64,000 nucleotides of DNA from NCBI GenBank assembly GCA_950097015.1, contig CATNEN010000038.1, positions 8,752,001 through 8,816,000 of the forward strand. Reading direction: 5' to 3'. The first letter of the stretch is position 1; each line of letters opens with the position of its first letter. A program made the position numbers and the translations under genes. The notes under the pieces are model-generated. The model was not told the origin of the DNA, ran no database searches, and saw nothing but the letters and a program-made list of their open reading frames with translations. This document shows, piece after piece, positions 42,892 through 54,358 of this stretch. Source of the stretch: Macrostomum hystrix. Lineage: Eukaryota; Platyhelminthes; Macrostomidae.

Positions 42892-45800
42892 TCATAACAT
42901 GTCGTAAAATCTCGGCCTGCGGGAAGCGCCGAAGCGCTGCCAGGTGGACCCGCTCCACAGGGCGCGGGCGCTGCACACTCCGTAGCGAAGCCGAAGCTCT
43001 TCCTCGAAGTTGCGGATCGGCGGGTGCCATTCAATACACATGTCAAATCTGACGCTGCTGCGACACATGCTGTCACTGTCCATGCCACTTACACCTGAGC
43101 CAACCTGCGGCTCACTGTTGCTCACGACGCCACCAAAGTCAGCAGAGGTGCTCTCGCAGATGCTGCTGCGCTGGTTGGAGTCACGCTTGCTGGCACTGGG
43201 GTCGGCGCACTGGGGTCGGGGCTGGCATTGGGCTTCGACAACTAGCGTCTGGTGCCAGCATGTGCTGTACTGACTGACGCTCTCAAGGAAGCGCAGTACA
43301 GTCGTGTAAGAATCGTGCTTGCGATTCGGCGGCTTGCAAATCTGGATGTGGTTGGCGGACAGGCGGACAACCTCCCCGACCTGCGGGCGAGTGACAGCGC
43401 GTCTTAAACAGGGGGTTGTAGCCACAGATACTATTTAGTATTTAGTATCTGTGGTTGTAGCCTAGCGGCTAGAGCATCAGATTCACGACTTTGAAGGTCG
43501 CAAGTTCGACTTTTTACTGCACTGGAAGAATTTGTGTCCTTTAGCAAGCAACTCTGCATTATTTCAGATCCTACAGCTTTTAAATGGGCACCAGCATTAA
43601 CTGTGATAATTTAGGGTGGGTGCGGCGTCCCCTAGTCCATGGACTGAACAGCCGTACGCAGCCTTCATAATTACCATTAACAGTAGAACTACCAAGGGGG
43701 GGGGAATTCCCCCCCCTGACAATTTTTTTGCTGCACCCAAACAGAACAATGCAAGCACACGAAACTCAAGAACACGGGCCAACTTTTTGTTGCGCATCTT
43801 CTGAAACAAGAAACAAGTCGCCAGCTCTTCAGACCGTCGAGATATTCAATGTTTCTGGCCGAAGGTCCGATTTTTCCCATAAGAGTTAGTGTATTTCATA
43901 CACCCCTATACACGAATTTGCACTGCGCCTCAGTGCGGCCTTGCCAGGCCTTCAAAATTGATCAGCATGTCACCTGAGTGTGCCTGCATCATCTCCGTCT
44001 TCGGTGGTCACCTACCTTTATCTAGACAGACTGCTGGACCTTCAAGGGCTACAACAGGTGGAACTAAGCTACTATGGACACCCTGACGCGAATTTCTCAA
44101 ATTTCAATGCTCAAGCCAAAATATTAGGCGCAGCTCAACCACAGGACAGACCTCGCCTAGTCTGTCAACCAATCAGTCACCACCCAACGCTGTTAGCATT
44201 CGGGCGCTGCCAAAAAAATTGTCAGGGGGGATTTCCCCCCACCTTGGTATAAAAACGGGCGGCAAAATGGATTGGTAGTCCTACTGTTAATAGCTGCAGC
44301 TGCACATCTGACCAAATTGGGGCAAGTGTGAGAATTTATTATTGCTAATATTACCTCTGAAAATACTCCAGTATCTAGCTATCTTCGTTCATCAACTTAA
44401 ATTTTACGAGCTATATTCAGCTTACTTTCATTGCCTTGTAATTAGGAAAACTTTTTGTACTATGTCAAGTGCCGTCAGTTATAATTTTATGCTCTTTAGG
44501 GATGTTGTGGTTTTTTAGATGAGGACATACGGATTCAAGAAAAACTCAGACGAGAGAGAGAAAGGCAGAGAACGTGCTCACATCATGTACATGCTGGGAC
44601 AATGAGAGAGGAGGCATTATTTCTTTAGAGCAAACGCCCGCACCTATAGGTCCCGCCGCTAAAAATGTGCACACCTGATACAGACAAGTCGCATATAGTC
44701 CATTCTTCTCTTACTCTACATTGTTGATGCTGTATTTTTTCCATGCACAATAATACCAAATGGGACTGAGATTCTATTTGAATCCACAATGCTACTCAAC
44801 CTGCTTAACAATAGCTCAGCGGATATTAAATAGAAAACATAGGACTAGGTGCAGGCTAGTCAAAGCAGACTCAACCCTAACCCCACTGACTGTACGCATC
44901 TCCAATGGATACAGCCTCACGAATTCTAGAGTTTATGTACACTACAAGCATTATAAAATGTAAAGAGCCAGTGCTTATAGTTGAACATCCTTTTTAAATA
45001 CTTTTGAGCTAATAGTTGCAACTGTAACTAGGCAAATATGAAGTTCGGTAGATTTGCAACGGGAGCTTTGATTTGCTGGCTGCTAGCCGCTGGGCTGTTG
45101 ACTGGTAAGTCATGGATTAACAGTGCCGCGATTAAATTCGATTTACTTCAAGTAAAAATTCCATCACAAAACTATTCACACCACAGCCCCTGCCGAGTCA
45201 GCTGACTGCTCAGCTATCACCTGTTACAACGGAGGAACATGCAACAACTACACCGTCAGCCCGCCATGTCAGTGCGCACTACCGTACATTGCGCCCTACT
45301 GCATCGCTGCAGTAAACTATTGTAACACATCGCAGCCCAGTAATGGCGTCCAGGAGCTGCCTGTCTGTAAGAACGGCGGCAACTGCACACTGACATACAC
45401 GGATCCCTTCTACAACTGCACCTGCGCGTACGGCTATACAGGTGTGTTTCTCAATTCTGCTTGTCATGCCTCCTTCCTCTCAATAATTTTAACAAGTCGT
45501 CCGATGGACGAAGCGGTAACGTGTCTGAATAACGTGTGCACGGGCCTATTTGCACCAAGGCCCTTGACATCGAATCCACATCGAATGACATCGAATCCAC
45601 GGCGAGGCCACATTAATTTCGGGCCATTGGGGGATCGTTGCGCAATAACACCTACGAGGGCCTACGATGAGAATGTCAAGGCAGATGTACACACCACCGT
45701 ATGCCTGCGTACGGTATCTGTGTGCGTCTGTTCTAAGGAGTCAGCGAAATGGCAGAATTGCTTCCTAGCTGGCTGTGGGTTTACTGTCACTAAATGATGT

Positions 45801-48418
45801 ACCAGTGCGTATAGCCAGCAGCAAATGTTAAAAAAATTAACCAACAAAAAATATTTAATGTACAGGTCTGCGCTGCAACGAAACGGATTCCATAACTAGT
45901 ACTACTGCCTTTTCCAGTACTTCTAGTACAGTTAGTACTTTCAGTGAGTTGCATTGCTAAATTAAACATAGATGAATCGGAATACATGTGTCACAATACA
46001 AGTTTTTCAAGGCGCTTAAATGTTTCTTTTATTTATATTTCAGGTGCAACTTTATCTCCAGGCCAAATTGCGGGCATCAGTCTCGGCACTATTTGCGGAT
46101 TGGGCATCATAATCTGTATCATTGTGCTAGTGCTCATGATTTACGATATAGTGCCTGCTCCCGAGAGCTGGAAACCTGCCTTGCAAAAGGCCCGCATTTG
46201 CGATCGCAGCAACATGGTGAGCTGTGACTCTGGCCAGGCATGGTGAGCTGTGACTCTGGCCAGGCATGGTGAGCTGTGACTCTGGCCAGGCATGGTGAGC
46301 TGTGACTCTGGCCAGGAATGGTGAGCTGTGACTCTGGCCAGGCATGGTGAGCTGTGACTCTGGCCAGGCATGGTGAGCTGTGACTCTGGCCAGGAATGGT
46401 GAGCTGTGACTCTGGCCAGGAATGGTGAGCTGTGACTCTGGCCAGGCATGGTGAGCTGTGACTCTGGCCAGGAATGGTGAGCTGGGACTCTGGCCAGGCA
46501 TGGTGAGCTGTGACTCTGGCCAGGAATGGTGAGCTGGGACTCTGGCCAGGAATGGTGAGCTGGGACTCTGGCCAGGAATGGTGAGCTGGGACTCTGGCCA
46601 GGAATGGTGAGCTGGGACTCTGGCCAGGAATGGTGAGCTGGGACTCTGGCCAGGAATGGTGAGCTGTGACTCTGGCCAGGAATGGTGAGCTGGGACTCTG
46701 GCCAGGAATGGTGAGCTGGGACTCTGGCCAGGAATGGTGAGCTGGGACTCTGGCCAGGCATGGTGAGCTGGGACTCTGGCCAGGAATGGTGAGCTGGGAC
46801 TCTGGCCAGGAATGGTGAGCTGGGACTCTGGCCAGGAATGGTGAGCTGGGACTCTGGCCAGGAATGGTGAGCTGTGACTCTGGCCAGGCATGGTGAGCTG
46901 GGACTCTGGCCAGGAATGGTGAGCTGGGACTCTGGCCAGGAATGGTGAGCTGGGACTCTGGCCAGGAATGGTGAGCTGGGACTCTGGCCAGGAATGGTGA
47001 GCTGTGACTCTGGCCAGGCATGGTGAGCTGGGACTCTGGCCAGGAATGGTGAGCTGGGACTCTGGCCAGGAATGGTGAGCTGGGACTCTGGCCAGGAATG
47101 GTGAGCTGTGACTCTGGCCAGGAATGGTGAGCTGGGACTCTGGCCAGGAATGGTGAGCTGTGACTCTGGCCAGGAATGGTGAGCTGGGACTCTGGCCAGG
47201 AATGGTGAGCTGGGACTCTGGCCAGGAATGGTGAGCTGGGACTCTGGCCAGGCATGGTGAGCTGGGACTCTGGCCAGGAATGGTGAGCTGGGACTCTGGC
47301 CAGGAATGGTGAGCTGGGACTCTGGCCAGGAATGGTGAGCTGGGACTCTGGCCAGGAATGGTGAGCTGGGACTCTGGCCAGGAATGGTGAGCTGGGACTC
47401 TGGCCAGGAATGGTGAGCTGGGACTCTGGCCAGGAATGGTGAGCTGGGACTCTGGCCAGGCATGGTGAGCTGGGACTCTGGCCAGGAATGGTGAGCTGGG
47501 ACTCTGGCCAGGAATGGTGAGCTGGGACTCTGGCCAGGAATGGTGAGCTGGGACTCTGGCCAGGAATGGTGAGCTGTGACTCTGGCCAGGCATGGTGAGC
47601 TGGGACTCTGGCCAGGAATGGTGAGCTGGGACTCTGGCCAGGAATGGTGAGCTGGGACTCTGGCCAGGAATGGTGAGCTGTGACTCTGGCCAGGCATGGT
47701 GAGCTGTGACTCTGGCCACGCATACAAGTTCTCTCATTCCAGGGACCAACCATAAAAAACTGCTTAAATTTCAGAGAGTCGACGATGAAAGCAAAATCAG
47801 AAAGCTGGAACAGACGAAACACGAGACAGGCAAATCCAACACGGACCAACGCCACGAGAGAGAGGACCAATACAGCCAGGAAGAGGAAACCAGAAGCGAT
47901 GCCAGCGAGTACGAGAGCGTCAGTAACACGGACGCCGGTGTCACGTCCTCCGAAGAGTTTTACAGAGATAAGCGAGTATTTTAAAGTATCACCAGCCTCA
48001 TTCACTAAAAATAGCTAGTTAGAGGCATCGTGAGTTTTTAGTTTTATGTCAGCCGGATGGTTCTACTCATGACTGCATCGGTATTGTATGAAATGTAAAT
48101 GGTCTAAATTAGCCGCACTATGTGCACTTGAAAATATCCCGATGTAATTTTGAAACTTTACTTCTATTCATGAAAAAATACAGTATTCCACAGATTATGT
48201 GTTTACATGTGTTTACGAGCGTACTTAGTATTTATTAAAACATTAACTTTGAAATTTATCAGAAGACTTCACGCTTTGTTCTTAAAATTTGAGAAATGCA
48301 CGTCATTAATCAAATTACACAGTTTCTCATCCAAAAATAGAGACAGACAAGACAGAAAGACAGACAGACAGACAGACAGACAGGCAGGCAGGCAGGCAGG
48401 CAGGCAGACAGACAGACA

Positions 48419-48451
<33 letters not shown>

Positions 48452-48510
48452 AAAGACAGACAGACAGGCCGGCAGGCAGGAAGGCAGGCAGGCAGAAAGA
48501 CAGACAGACA

Positions 48511-48577
<67 letters not shown>

Positions 48578-48581
48578 AGGA

Positions 48582-48645
<64 letters not shown>

Positions 48646-51600
48646 AGGCAGGCAGGTGAAGCTGCTTACCAGTTTGTCTGCCCAGGACTCAGGGCAGATT
48701 TTGAGTCCGATGCCGCCGGGCGCCACAGGGGTCCGGCTGAGCTCAATAATGTTGAGCACGCGCACGTCGGTTCGAGTCTGGGCGTACTGCACAAACCAGG
48801 CGTGCAGCCGGCCGAGCACCCGGCAGCTGCCGTCGAAGACATTCCTGGCCTCATCCGACAGGCACAAGTGCCGGAACGGCAGCCAGTAGATGCGGCTCAT
48901 GTTGGCAGCCTGCGGTTTGCAGGGAAATGCGGCAGCTTCGACATAAAGCTGTCGGTTCTCACCTGTGTCTAACAGATGTGTCTAACACACACACTAATAC
49001 CAGTATCCCAGCTGTTCTGATCTGCCCCAGATAGCCAGGCTGCGCCATTTGCTCACCTTGCTGCGCCCCAGATGAGGCACCGCGATGAACACGAGGCCTC
49101 GCACGCTGGCCAGTAGATCCTTTTTCCGGCGATCCGGGCTGGTGTGCAGCAGCTGCAGCATCTGCTTGATGATGAGGCCGCCGAATGAGTGACAGACGAA
49201 CACGGTGATTCGGTTGCCGACGCCGGCTGCGAGAAGCTGGTCGGCGGCTTCGCTGGCCCGCCGTGGCAGGCAGCCGGACGGGTCGCGGCCATTGACGGAG
49301 CAGCCGCGCCACTTTATTACCTTAATCGTCACGTTTAGCGCTGCGGGAATGCGCAGAACAGACTTGTCAGTAGCAAGACATATTGGTTACTGCTTATTGG
49401 TTATTATTGGCTAATTACGAACTCCTAACAACTGCCTAGTAGAGTATACTCAATCAAATGACAGGTTGGAGGACAGCCAATCAAATGACAGGTTGGAGGA
49501 CACCCAATCAAATGACAGGTTGGAGGACACTCAATCAAATGACAGGTTGGAGGACAGCCAATCAAATGACAGGTTGGAGGACACCCAATCAAATGACAGG
49601 TTGGAGGACACCCAATCAAATGACAGGTTGGAGGACGCCCAATCAAATGACAGGTTGGAGGACAGCCAATCAAATGACAGGTTGGAGGACACCCAATCAA
49701 ATGACAGGTTGGAGGACACCCAATCAAATGACAGGTTGGAGGACACCCAATCAAATGACAGGTTGGAGGACAGCCAATCAAATGACAGGTTTAAGGACAG
49801 CCAATCAAATGACAGGATTAAGGACAGCAAATCAAATGACAGGTTTGAGGACAGCTAATCAAATGACAGGTTTGAGGACAGCCAATCAAATAACGGGTTG
49901 GAGGACAGTCAATCAAATAACGGATTGGTGGACAGCCAATCAAATGACAGCCAAGATTAGCCACTCAGCCTCACCCAGTATGCGGGCCCTGGGCAGGTCA
50001 TTGGCCAGCCAGTCAATGGGCCAGCAGTCGCTGATCTGCTGCGATTGTTCGCTGTCAAAAGAGGAAGCTCCCCTAGCCTGGGGCCTGCCAGCGGTTGCAC
50101 TGTTGGACTCAGCTGATGCGGACTGCTTGCCTTGCTTCCAGGTGTAAAACACGCTGCCCAGCATGCCGTTGACAAAGATCACATCAATTATAGGGGCGGC
50201 CAGAATTGGCCTAGCTAGCTCGTACACATCGGGCTGGAAGATGCAGTAGGGCCGGTATTTCTTGTCAGGTGACTGGGATAATTGCAGAGCGTAGGCAGAC
50301 ATGTTGGCCGAAATCTTAGAGCCGGACAGGGACAGAACAATGGAGGGACTTCGCCTCCAGTTATTGATAAGGTTGCAAGTAAAGCTGTCACCGGAGAATA
50401 AATCGTAGGCCTCTCGGTGGCAGCTCAGATTGGCCAGTGTCTGGGCTAGCAGCAGTTCCCCTGCCGGCGGAATGTCGTAAAAGTTCGAACAGATTGCGAC
50501 TGGCAGCAGGTGGCGGAAGAGGTCGTCGGAGATCAGCCTTCTGGCCAGGAGCAGCGTCCTGTGGCGTGGCGAAGGCGTGACTTCTTCCATAGATTGCTTT
50601 CAGGTTTCACTTTTGGTATATATGTTTGCCTAACTGCCTAAATACCCACCTGACCTGCCTAAATACCCACCTGACCTGCCTAAATACCCACCTGACCTGC
50701 CTAAATACCCACCTGACCTGCCTAAATACCCACCTGACCTGCCTAAATACCCACCTGACCTGCCTAAATACCCATCTGACCTGCCTAAATACCCACCTGA
50801 CCTGCCTAAATACCCACCTGACCTGCCTAAATACCCACCTGACCTGCCTAAATATCCACCTGACCTGCCTAAATACCCACCTGACCTGCCTAAATACCCA
50901 CCTGACCTGCCTAAATACCCACCTGACCTGCCTAAATACCCATCTGACCTGCCTAAATACCCAACTGACCTGCCAAAATACCCACCTTACCTGCCTAAAT
51001 ACCACCTCACCTGCCTAAACACACACCTCACCTGCCTAAATACCACCTCACCTGCCTAAACACACACCTCACCTGCCTAAATACCACCTCACCTGCCTAA
51101 ACACACACCTCACCTGCCTAAATACCACCTCACCTGCCTAAACACACACCTCACCTGCCTAAATACCACCTCACCTGCCTAAACACACACCTTACCTGCC
51201 TAAACACCCACCTCACCTGCCTAAATACCACCTCACCTGCCTAAACACCCACCTTACCTGCCTAAATACCACCTCACCTGCCTAAACACACACCTCACCT
51301 GCCTAAATACCACCTCACCTGCCTAAACACACACCTCACCTGCCTAAATACCCACCTTACCTGCCTAAACACACACCTTACCTGCCTAAACACCCACCTC
51401 ACCTGCCTAAATACCCACCTTACCTGCCTAAACACACGTCACCTGCCTAAACACCCACCTCACCTGCCTAAATACCTACCTTACCTGCTTAAACACACAC
51501 CTCACCTGCCTAAATACCCACCTTACCTGCTTACCCTGTAAAAAATTCGGCTGCTTATTCGGCGGGTTTTTTGTGCAAAATAGGAGTGGAAATCTGGAAT

Positions 51601-53797
51601 CTACCAAAATCCCCCTATCTCACAATGGAAACCACCCAGGAAGCAGCCTTTGTAACCGTAAACTGTGCGGAAACCGCCGAAGAATCACCCGAACCAGTGG
51701 CCCATGGGACAACCAGAGAATTATTTACGGGCGATTCCTCGGCGGTTTCTGAGCATGGAATCTTCCGAACTGGAGGATTCTTTGGGTGATTCCATTTCGC
51801 CACCAAGAAGCACCGAGAAAACGCCCAGTTGGGTAGATTCTAAGCATGGAATCATCCGATTAAAATATGTTTCCAGCGTTCGGCTGTTTCTTTTTCTGGA
51901 AACACCACAGATTCCAACTGGAATCACCCAAAGAAACATCCCTATTTTTTAGCGGGTAAACACCCACCTCACCTGCCCAAATACCTGCCCCACCTGCTTA
52001 AATACCCACCTCACCTGCCTAAATACCTGCCCCACCTGCTTAAATACCCACCTCACCTGCCCCACCTGCTTAAATACCCACCTCACCTGCCTAAATACCT
52101 GCCCCACCTGCTTAAATACCCACCTCACCTGCCTAAATACCTGCCCCACCTGCTTAAATACCCACCTCACCTGCCTAAATACCTGCCCCACCTGCTTAAA
52201 TACCCACCTCACCTGCCTAAACACCTGCCCCACCTGCTTAAATACCCACCTCACCTGCCTAAATACCTGCCCCACCTGCTTAAATACCCACCTCACCTGC
52301 CTAAATACCTGCCCCACCTGCTTAAATACCCACCTCACCTGCCTAAATACCTGCCCCACCTGCTTAAATACCCACCTCACCTGCCTAAACACCTGCCCCA
52401 CCTGCTTAAATACCCACCTCACCTGCCTAAATACCTGCCCCACCTGCTTAAATACCCACCTCACCTGCCTAAACACCTGCCCCACCTGCTTAAATACCCA
52501 CCTCACCTGCCTAAATACCTGCCCCACCTGCTTAAATACCCACCTCACCTGCCTAAATACCTGCCCCACCTGCTTAAATACCCACCTCACCTGCCTAAAT
52601 ACCTGCCCCACCTGCTTAAATACCCACCTCACCTGCCTAAACACCTGCCCCACCTGCTTAAATACCCACCTCACCTGCCTAAATACCTGCCCCACCTGCT
52701 TAAATACCCACCTCACCTGCCTAAATACCTGCCCCACCTGCTTAAATACCCACCTCACCTGCCGCAACTGCCTAAATACCTGCAGTACCTGCTTATTACG
52801 TATGGATGCCTCACCTGTCAATTGTGTATCTGACCCACAAGAGATCTTATCTAACTGTTATTAAACAGGGATTATTTTTCCATCATTTACCTAGTGACAG
52901 ACGCCAGCCGTTTGAGCAGTCTCAGCATGAGCATATTAGACTGTTCCCGTTTTTTCTGCAGCTCGTAATCTGACAGGGCTGGAATCGGCTGGTGGGCTGC
53001 CTGAAATGGCAGCCGTTGCAAGTCAACGGGAAAGTGCCGGCTGGCTAAAAATTTAGGCAGGACATCCGGCTGCGGTAGCGGCTGATCCAGTGCCATGCTG
53101 AGCAGCAGTTCCACTCGACTGTGCAGCCATTCCACGCTGCTGCCAATGGAGGCTCCGTTTTCTTCGCCTTTAGCTAGGTGGGCCTGCGAACGGCGGCGGC
53201 TGCGGAGTGGGCGGCGATTCTTCTGTGAGGTTCTAGCAGCCAATGGGAGCTTCGTAAGTTGTAAGTATAGGGACGAGTGTGCATGAAGAGGCTGTAAGTG
53301 AGGGCCAGGTGTACATGAAGAGGCAGTAGGTGAGGGGCGGATGTAATTGAAAAGGCTGTAAGTGAGGTGCGGATGTACACGAAGAGGCTGTCAGTAGGGG
53401 GCGGATGTACATGAAGAGGCTGTAAGTGAGGGGCGGATGTACATGAAGAGGCTGTAAGTGAGGGGCGGATGTACATGAAGAGGCTGTAAGTGAGGGCCGG
53501 GTGTACATGAAGAGGCTGTAAGTGAGGGCCGGGTGTACATGAAGATGCTGTAAGTGAAGGGCGGATGTACATGAAGAGGCTGTAAGTGAAGGGCGGATGT
53601 ACATGAAGAGGCTGTAAGTGAGGGCCGGGTGTACATGAAGAGGCTGTAAGTGAAGGGCGGCTTTACAAAATAGGCTGTCAGCGATTGGTCAATGAAAATG
53701 CCAACCAGCAAGCCAGGCCGAGTCTCACCTGAAATTATTGCACAGGCCGCAGCTCGCAGACATTTGGACCCCAGTCGCAGCAGCAGAGAAGTCAGGA
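42892..53797 (-). CDS. SERAC1: SERAC1-like serine esterase-family protein
   Basis: Recognised exons: 50585 to 49975, 49340-49057, 48909-48670 and 43380-42892. They read through in phase: DVIFVNGMLGSVFYTWKQGK, WPIDWLANDLPRARI, FVCHSFGGLIIKQM, VFIAVPHLG and VVRLSANHIQICKP. These match the alpha/beta-hydrolase part of SERAC1, including the HSxGG nucleophile motif and the histidine block DxNHxxICKP (Asp is Ala here). SERAC1 acts at mitochondria-ER contacts in phosphatidylglycerol remodelling. Probable 5' exons are about 53198-52891 (QPLPDVLPKFLASRHFPVDL) and 53797-53729. The junctions between these and the 50.6 kb exon do not close in phase, so at least one exon is missing from my model. The C-terminus runs about 110 residues beyond the usual family end. 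Introns are packed with minisatellites and contain a complete gene on the other strand. Confidence 0.85.
43447..44332 (+). repeat. SINE family 1 copy interrupted by a TTAA element
   Basis: The SINE head begins at GGTTGTAGCCTAGCGGCTAG (43452) and its body runs to CAGCCTTCA at 43668. The tail AGCTGCAGCTGCACATCTG resumes at 44292. The ~606-bp element between them is described separately. Confidence 0.8.
43681..44286. mobile_element. TTAA-flanked MITE (piggyBac-like ends)
   Basis: The terminal inverted repeats are CAGTAGAACTACCAA and the complement of CAGTAGGACTACCAA, with TTAA directly outside both ends (43677-43680, 44287-44290), as expected for piggyBac-type target duplication. A second inverted pair lies inside: GGAATTCCCCCCCCTGACAA with TTTTTTG, and CAAAAAAATTGTCAGGGGGG. 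No transposase is encoded. Confidence 0.8.
44333..45037. other. Upstream region of the nested EGF gene
   Basis: Part of the large SERAC1 intron on the minus strand. No exon seen; probably contains the plus-strand promoter of the EGF gene. Confidence 0.35.
45038..47984 (+). CDS. Small type I membrane protein with two EGF-like repeats, nested in a SERAC1 intron
   Basis: Exons: 45038-45104, 45187-45441, 45866-45943, 46044-46216 and 47775-47984. Phases close to 260 residues. The product has a signal peptide (MKFGRFATGALICWLLAAGL), two EGF-like repeats (CYNGGTCNNYTVSPPCQC...; CKNGGNCTLTYTDPFYNCTC...GYTGLRC), a Ser/Thr-rich stalk, a TM segment (IAGISLGTICGLGIIICIIV) and a charged cytoplasmic tail rich in Glu, Arg and Ser. 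The repeats lack an obvious calcium-binding D-x-D/N-E start. The gene runs opposite to SERAC1 and lies wholly in its ~5.3-kb last intron. Exon 4 ends in ATG, immediately followed by a 26-bp minisatellite whose first unit supplies the splice donor. The role may be adhesion or signalling at the cell surface (inference). Confidence 0.82.
45490..45800 (+). repeat. SINE family 2 copy in intron 2 of the EGF gene
   Basis: The core GTCAAGGCAGATGTACACAC (45675 region) and the downstream GTCAGCGAAATGGCAGAATT match the copies at 29236 (complement) and 37064. The head is diverged (GTCCGATGGACGAAGCGGTA). Confidence 0.65.
46217..47718 (+). repeat. 26-bp minisatellite filling the last intron of the EGF gene
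   Basis: About 58 copies of GTGAGCTGGGACTCTGGCCA plus GGAATG (variants: T/G at position 9, A/C near the end). Each unit has a donor-like ATG|GTGAGC and an acceptor-like CTCTGGCCAG|G. The array begins exactly at the 5' splice site of exon 4. On the minus strand all three frames remain open for more than 500 codons because the unit lacks stops in every frame; these are not genes. Confidence 0.95.
47985..48341. other. 3' region of the EGF gene
   Basis: Non-coding. An AATAAA signal is not obvious; the sequence is AT-rich and part of the SERAC1 intron. Confidence 0.35.
48342..48655. repeat. (GACA/GGCA)n tetranucleotide array
   Basis: A nearly uninterrupted run of CAGA and CAGG units in alternating blocks. 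It ends about 15 bases from the donor of the SERAC1 exon at 48670 (minus strand). Confidence 0.95.
49443..49955 (+). repeat. 27-bp minisatellite in a SERAC1 intron
   Basis: About 19 copies of a 27-bp unit containing GACAGGTTGGAGGACA and CCAATCAAAT. Units near 49790-49940 are more diverged. The array ends about 20 bases from the exon at 49975. Confidence 0.95.
50627..51535 (-). repeat. 21-bp minisatellite, left block
   Basis: Units of TGCCTAAATACCCACCTGAC (plus one base) to about 50990, then 20/21-bp variants alternating TAAACACACACC and TAAATACCACC. Read on the minus strand, each unit contains GGTGAG or GGTCAG-like donor motifs. Confidence 0.95.
51536..51953. mobile_element. Probable MITE inserted in the 21-bp array
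   Basis: Unique sequence of about 415 bp interrupting the array. The ends TACCCTGTAAAAAAT and the complement of TACCCGCTAAAAAAT are imperfect inverted repeats. Internal inverted arms occur: CGGAAACCGCCGAAGAATCA near 51668 and GGGCGATTCCTCGGCGGTTT near 51729. No coding sequence is recognised and no target duplication is certain. Confidence 0.6.
51954..52795 (-). repeat. 21-bp minisatellite, right block with a 42-bp dimeric unit
   Basis: About 20 copies of a 42-bp dimer: CTGCCTAAATACCTGCCCCAC followed by CTGCTTAAATACCCACCTCAC. The dimer is absent from the left block. One place (52051-52080) has lost a half unit. Confidence 0.95.
53275..53665 (+). repeat. ~32-bp minisatellite in the 5' part of SERAC1
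   Basis: About 12 copies of a unit containing GGGCGGATGTACATGAAGAG and GCTGTAAGTGA. It lies between the two putative 5' exons of SERAC1. Confidence 0.9.
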
Positions 53798-53859
53798 CTG
53801 GAAATTATTTGGAGGAAAGAATTGCGCCTCAATTTACGAACATCAGAAAGTAACCGAAG

Positions 53860-54077
53860 AAAAAATGATAAAGTAGGTATCACAGCCAGTACCAGTATAT
53901 GAGTACGCTGCTAAACCCACCCGAATCTCTAACCCCGCTATATGTCGGAACCGATTCTTATCATTTTTCTATTGGGTTGAGATTCGAACTCCCGAACCTC
54001 TCTTAGCGGGAAGTGTGAAATTATAATTACAAGGTCCTTGGTTAATATAACTAACAATAATAATTATAATAAGCGAT
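53860..54077. other. Intergenic between the SERAC1 5' end and a SINE
   Basis: Includes a tRNA-like remnant on the minus strand (GAGATTCGAACTCCCGAACC, 53971-53990). No gene seen. Confidence 0.4.
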
Positions 54078-54358
54078 AATACCTGCCCCAATCGGGCCCC
54101 ATGTGCAGCTGACAGCACAGCCGCAGCTATTGCGTGGCGCACCTGAAGGCTGCGTACGGCTGTTCAGTCCATGGACTGTGGGTTCGCCACACCCACCCTC
54201 AATTCCCCCAGCTGATGCTGCTACCCATTTAACAGCTGGGTGAACTGAAGCAATGCAGTGTTAAAGGAAAAGAGTTAAAGGTTAATTGTTCAGTCGAGTC
54301 GGGAATCGAACCCTTGACGTTCGAGTCATGAGTCCGACACCCTAAACACTAGGCTACA
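54078..54358 (-). repeat. SINE family 1, near full-length, minus strand
   Basis: The reverse complement runs from the tRNA-like head (54358 side; B-box complement GGGAATCGAACCCTTGACG) to the tail complement CCAATCGGGCCCCATGTGCA. It is one of the best preserved copies here. Confidence 0.85.

Noticed and set aside
46127-48005. Three overlapping minus-strand ORFs of 528-623 codons
   Set aside because: They are translations of the 26-bp minisatellite, open in all frames because the unit has no stop. They show the same peptide period in each frame, and a real plus-strand intron occupies the region.
48207-48900. Poly-(Gly-Arg-Gln-Ala) and poly-(Leu-Pro-Ala-Cys) ORFs
   Set aside because: Products of the CAGG/CAGA microsatellite. 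Only 48670-48909 on the minus strand is a real exon (SERAC1).
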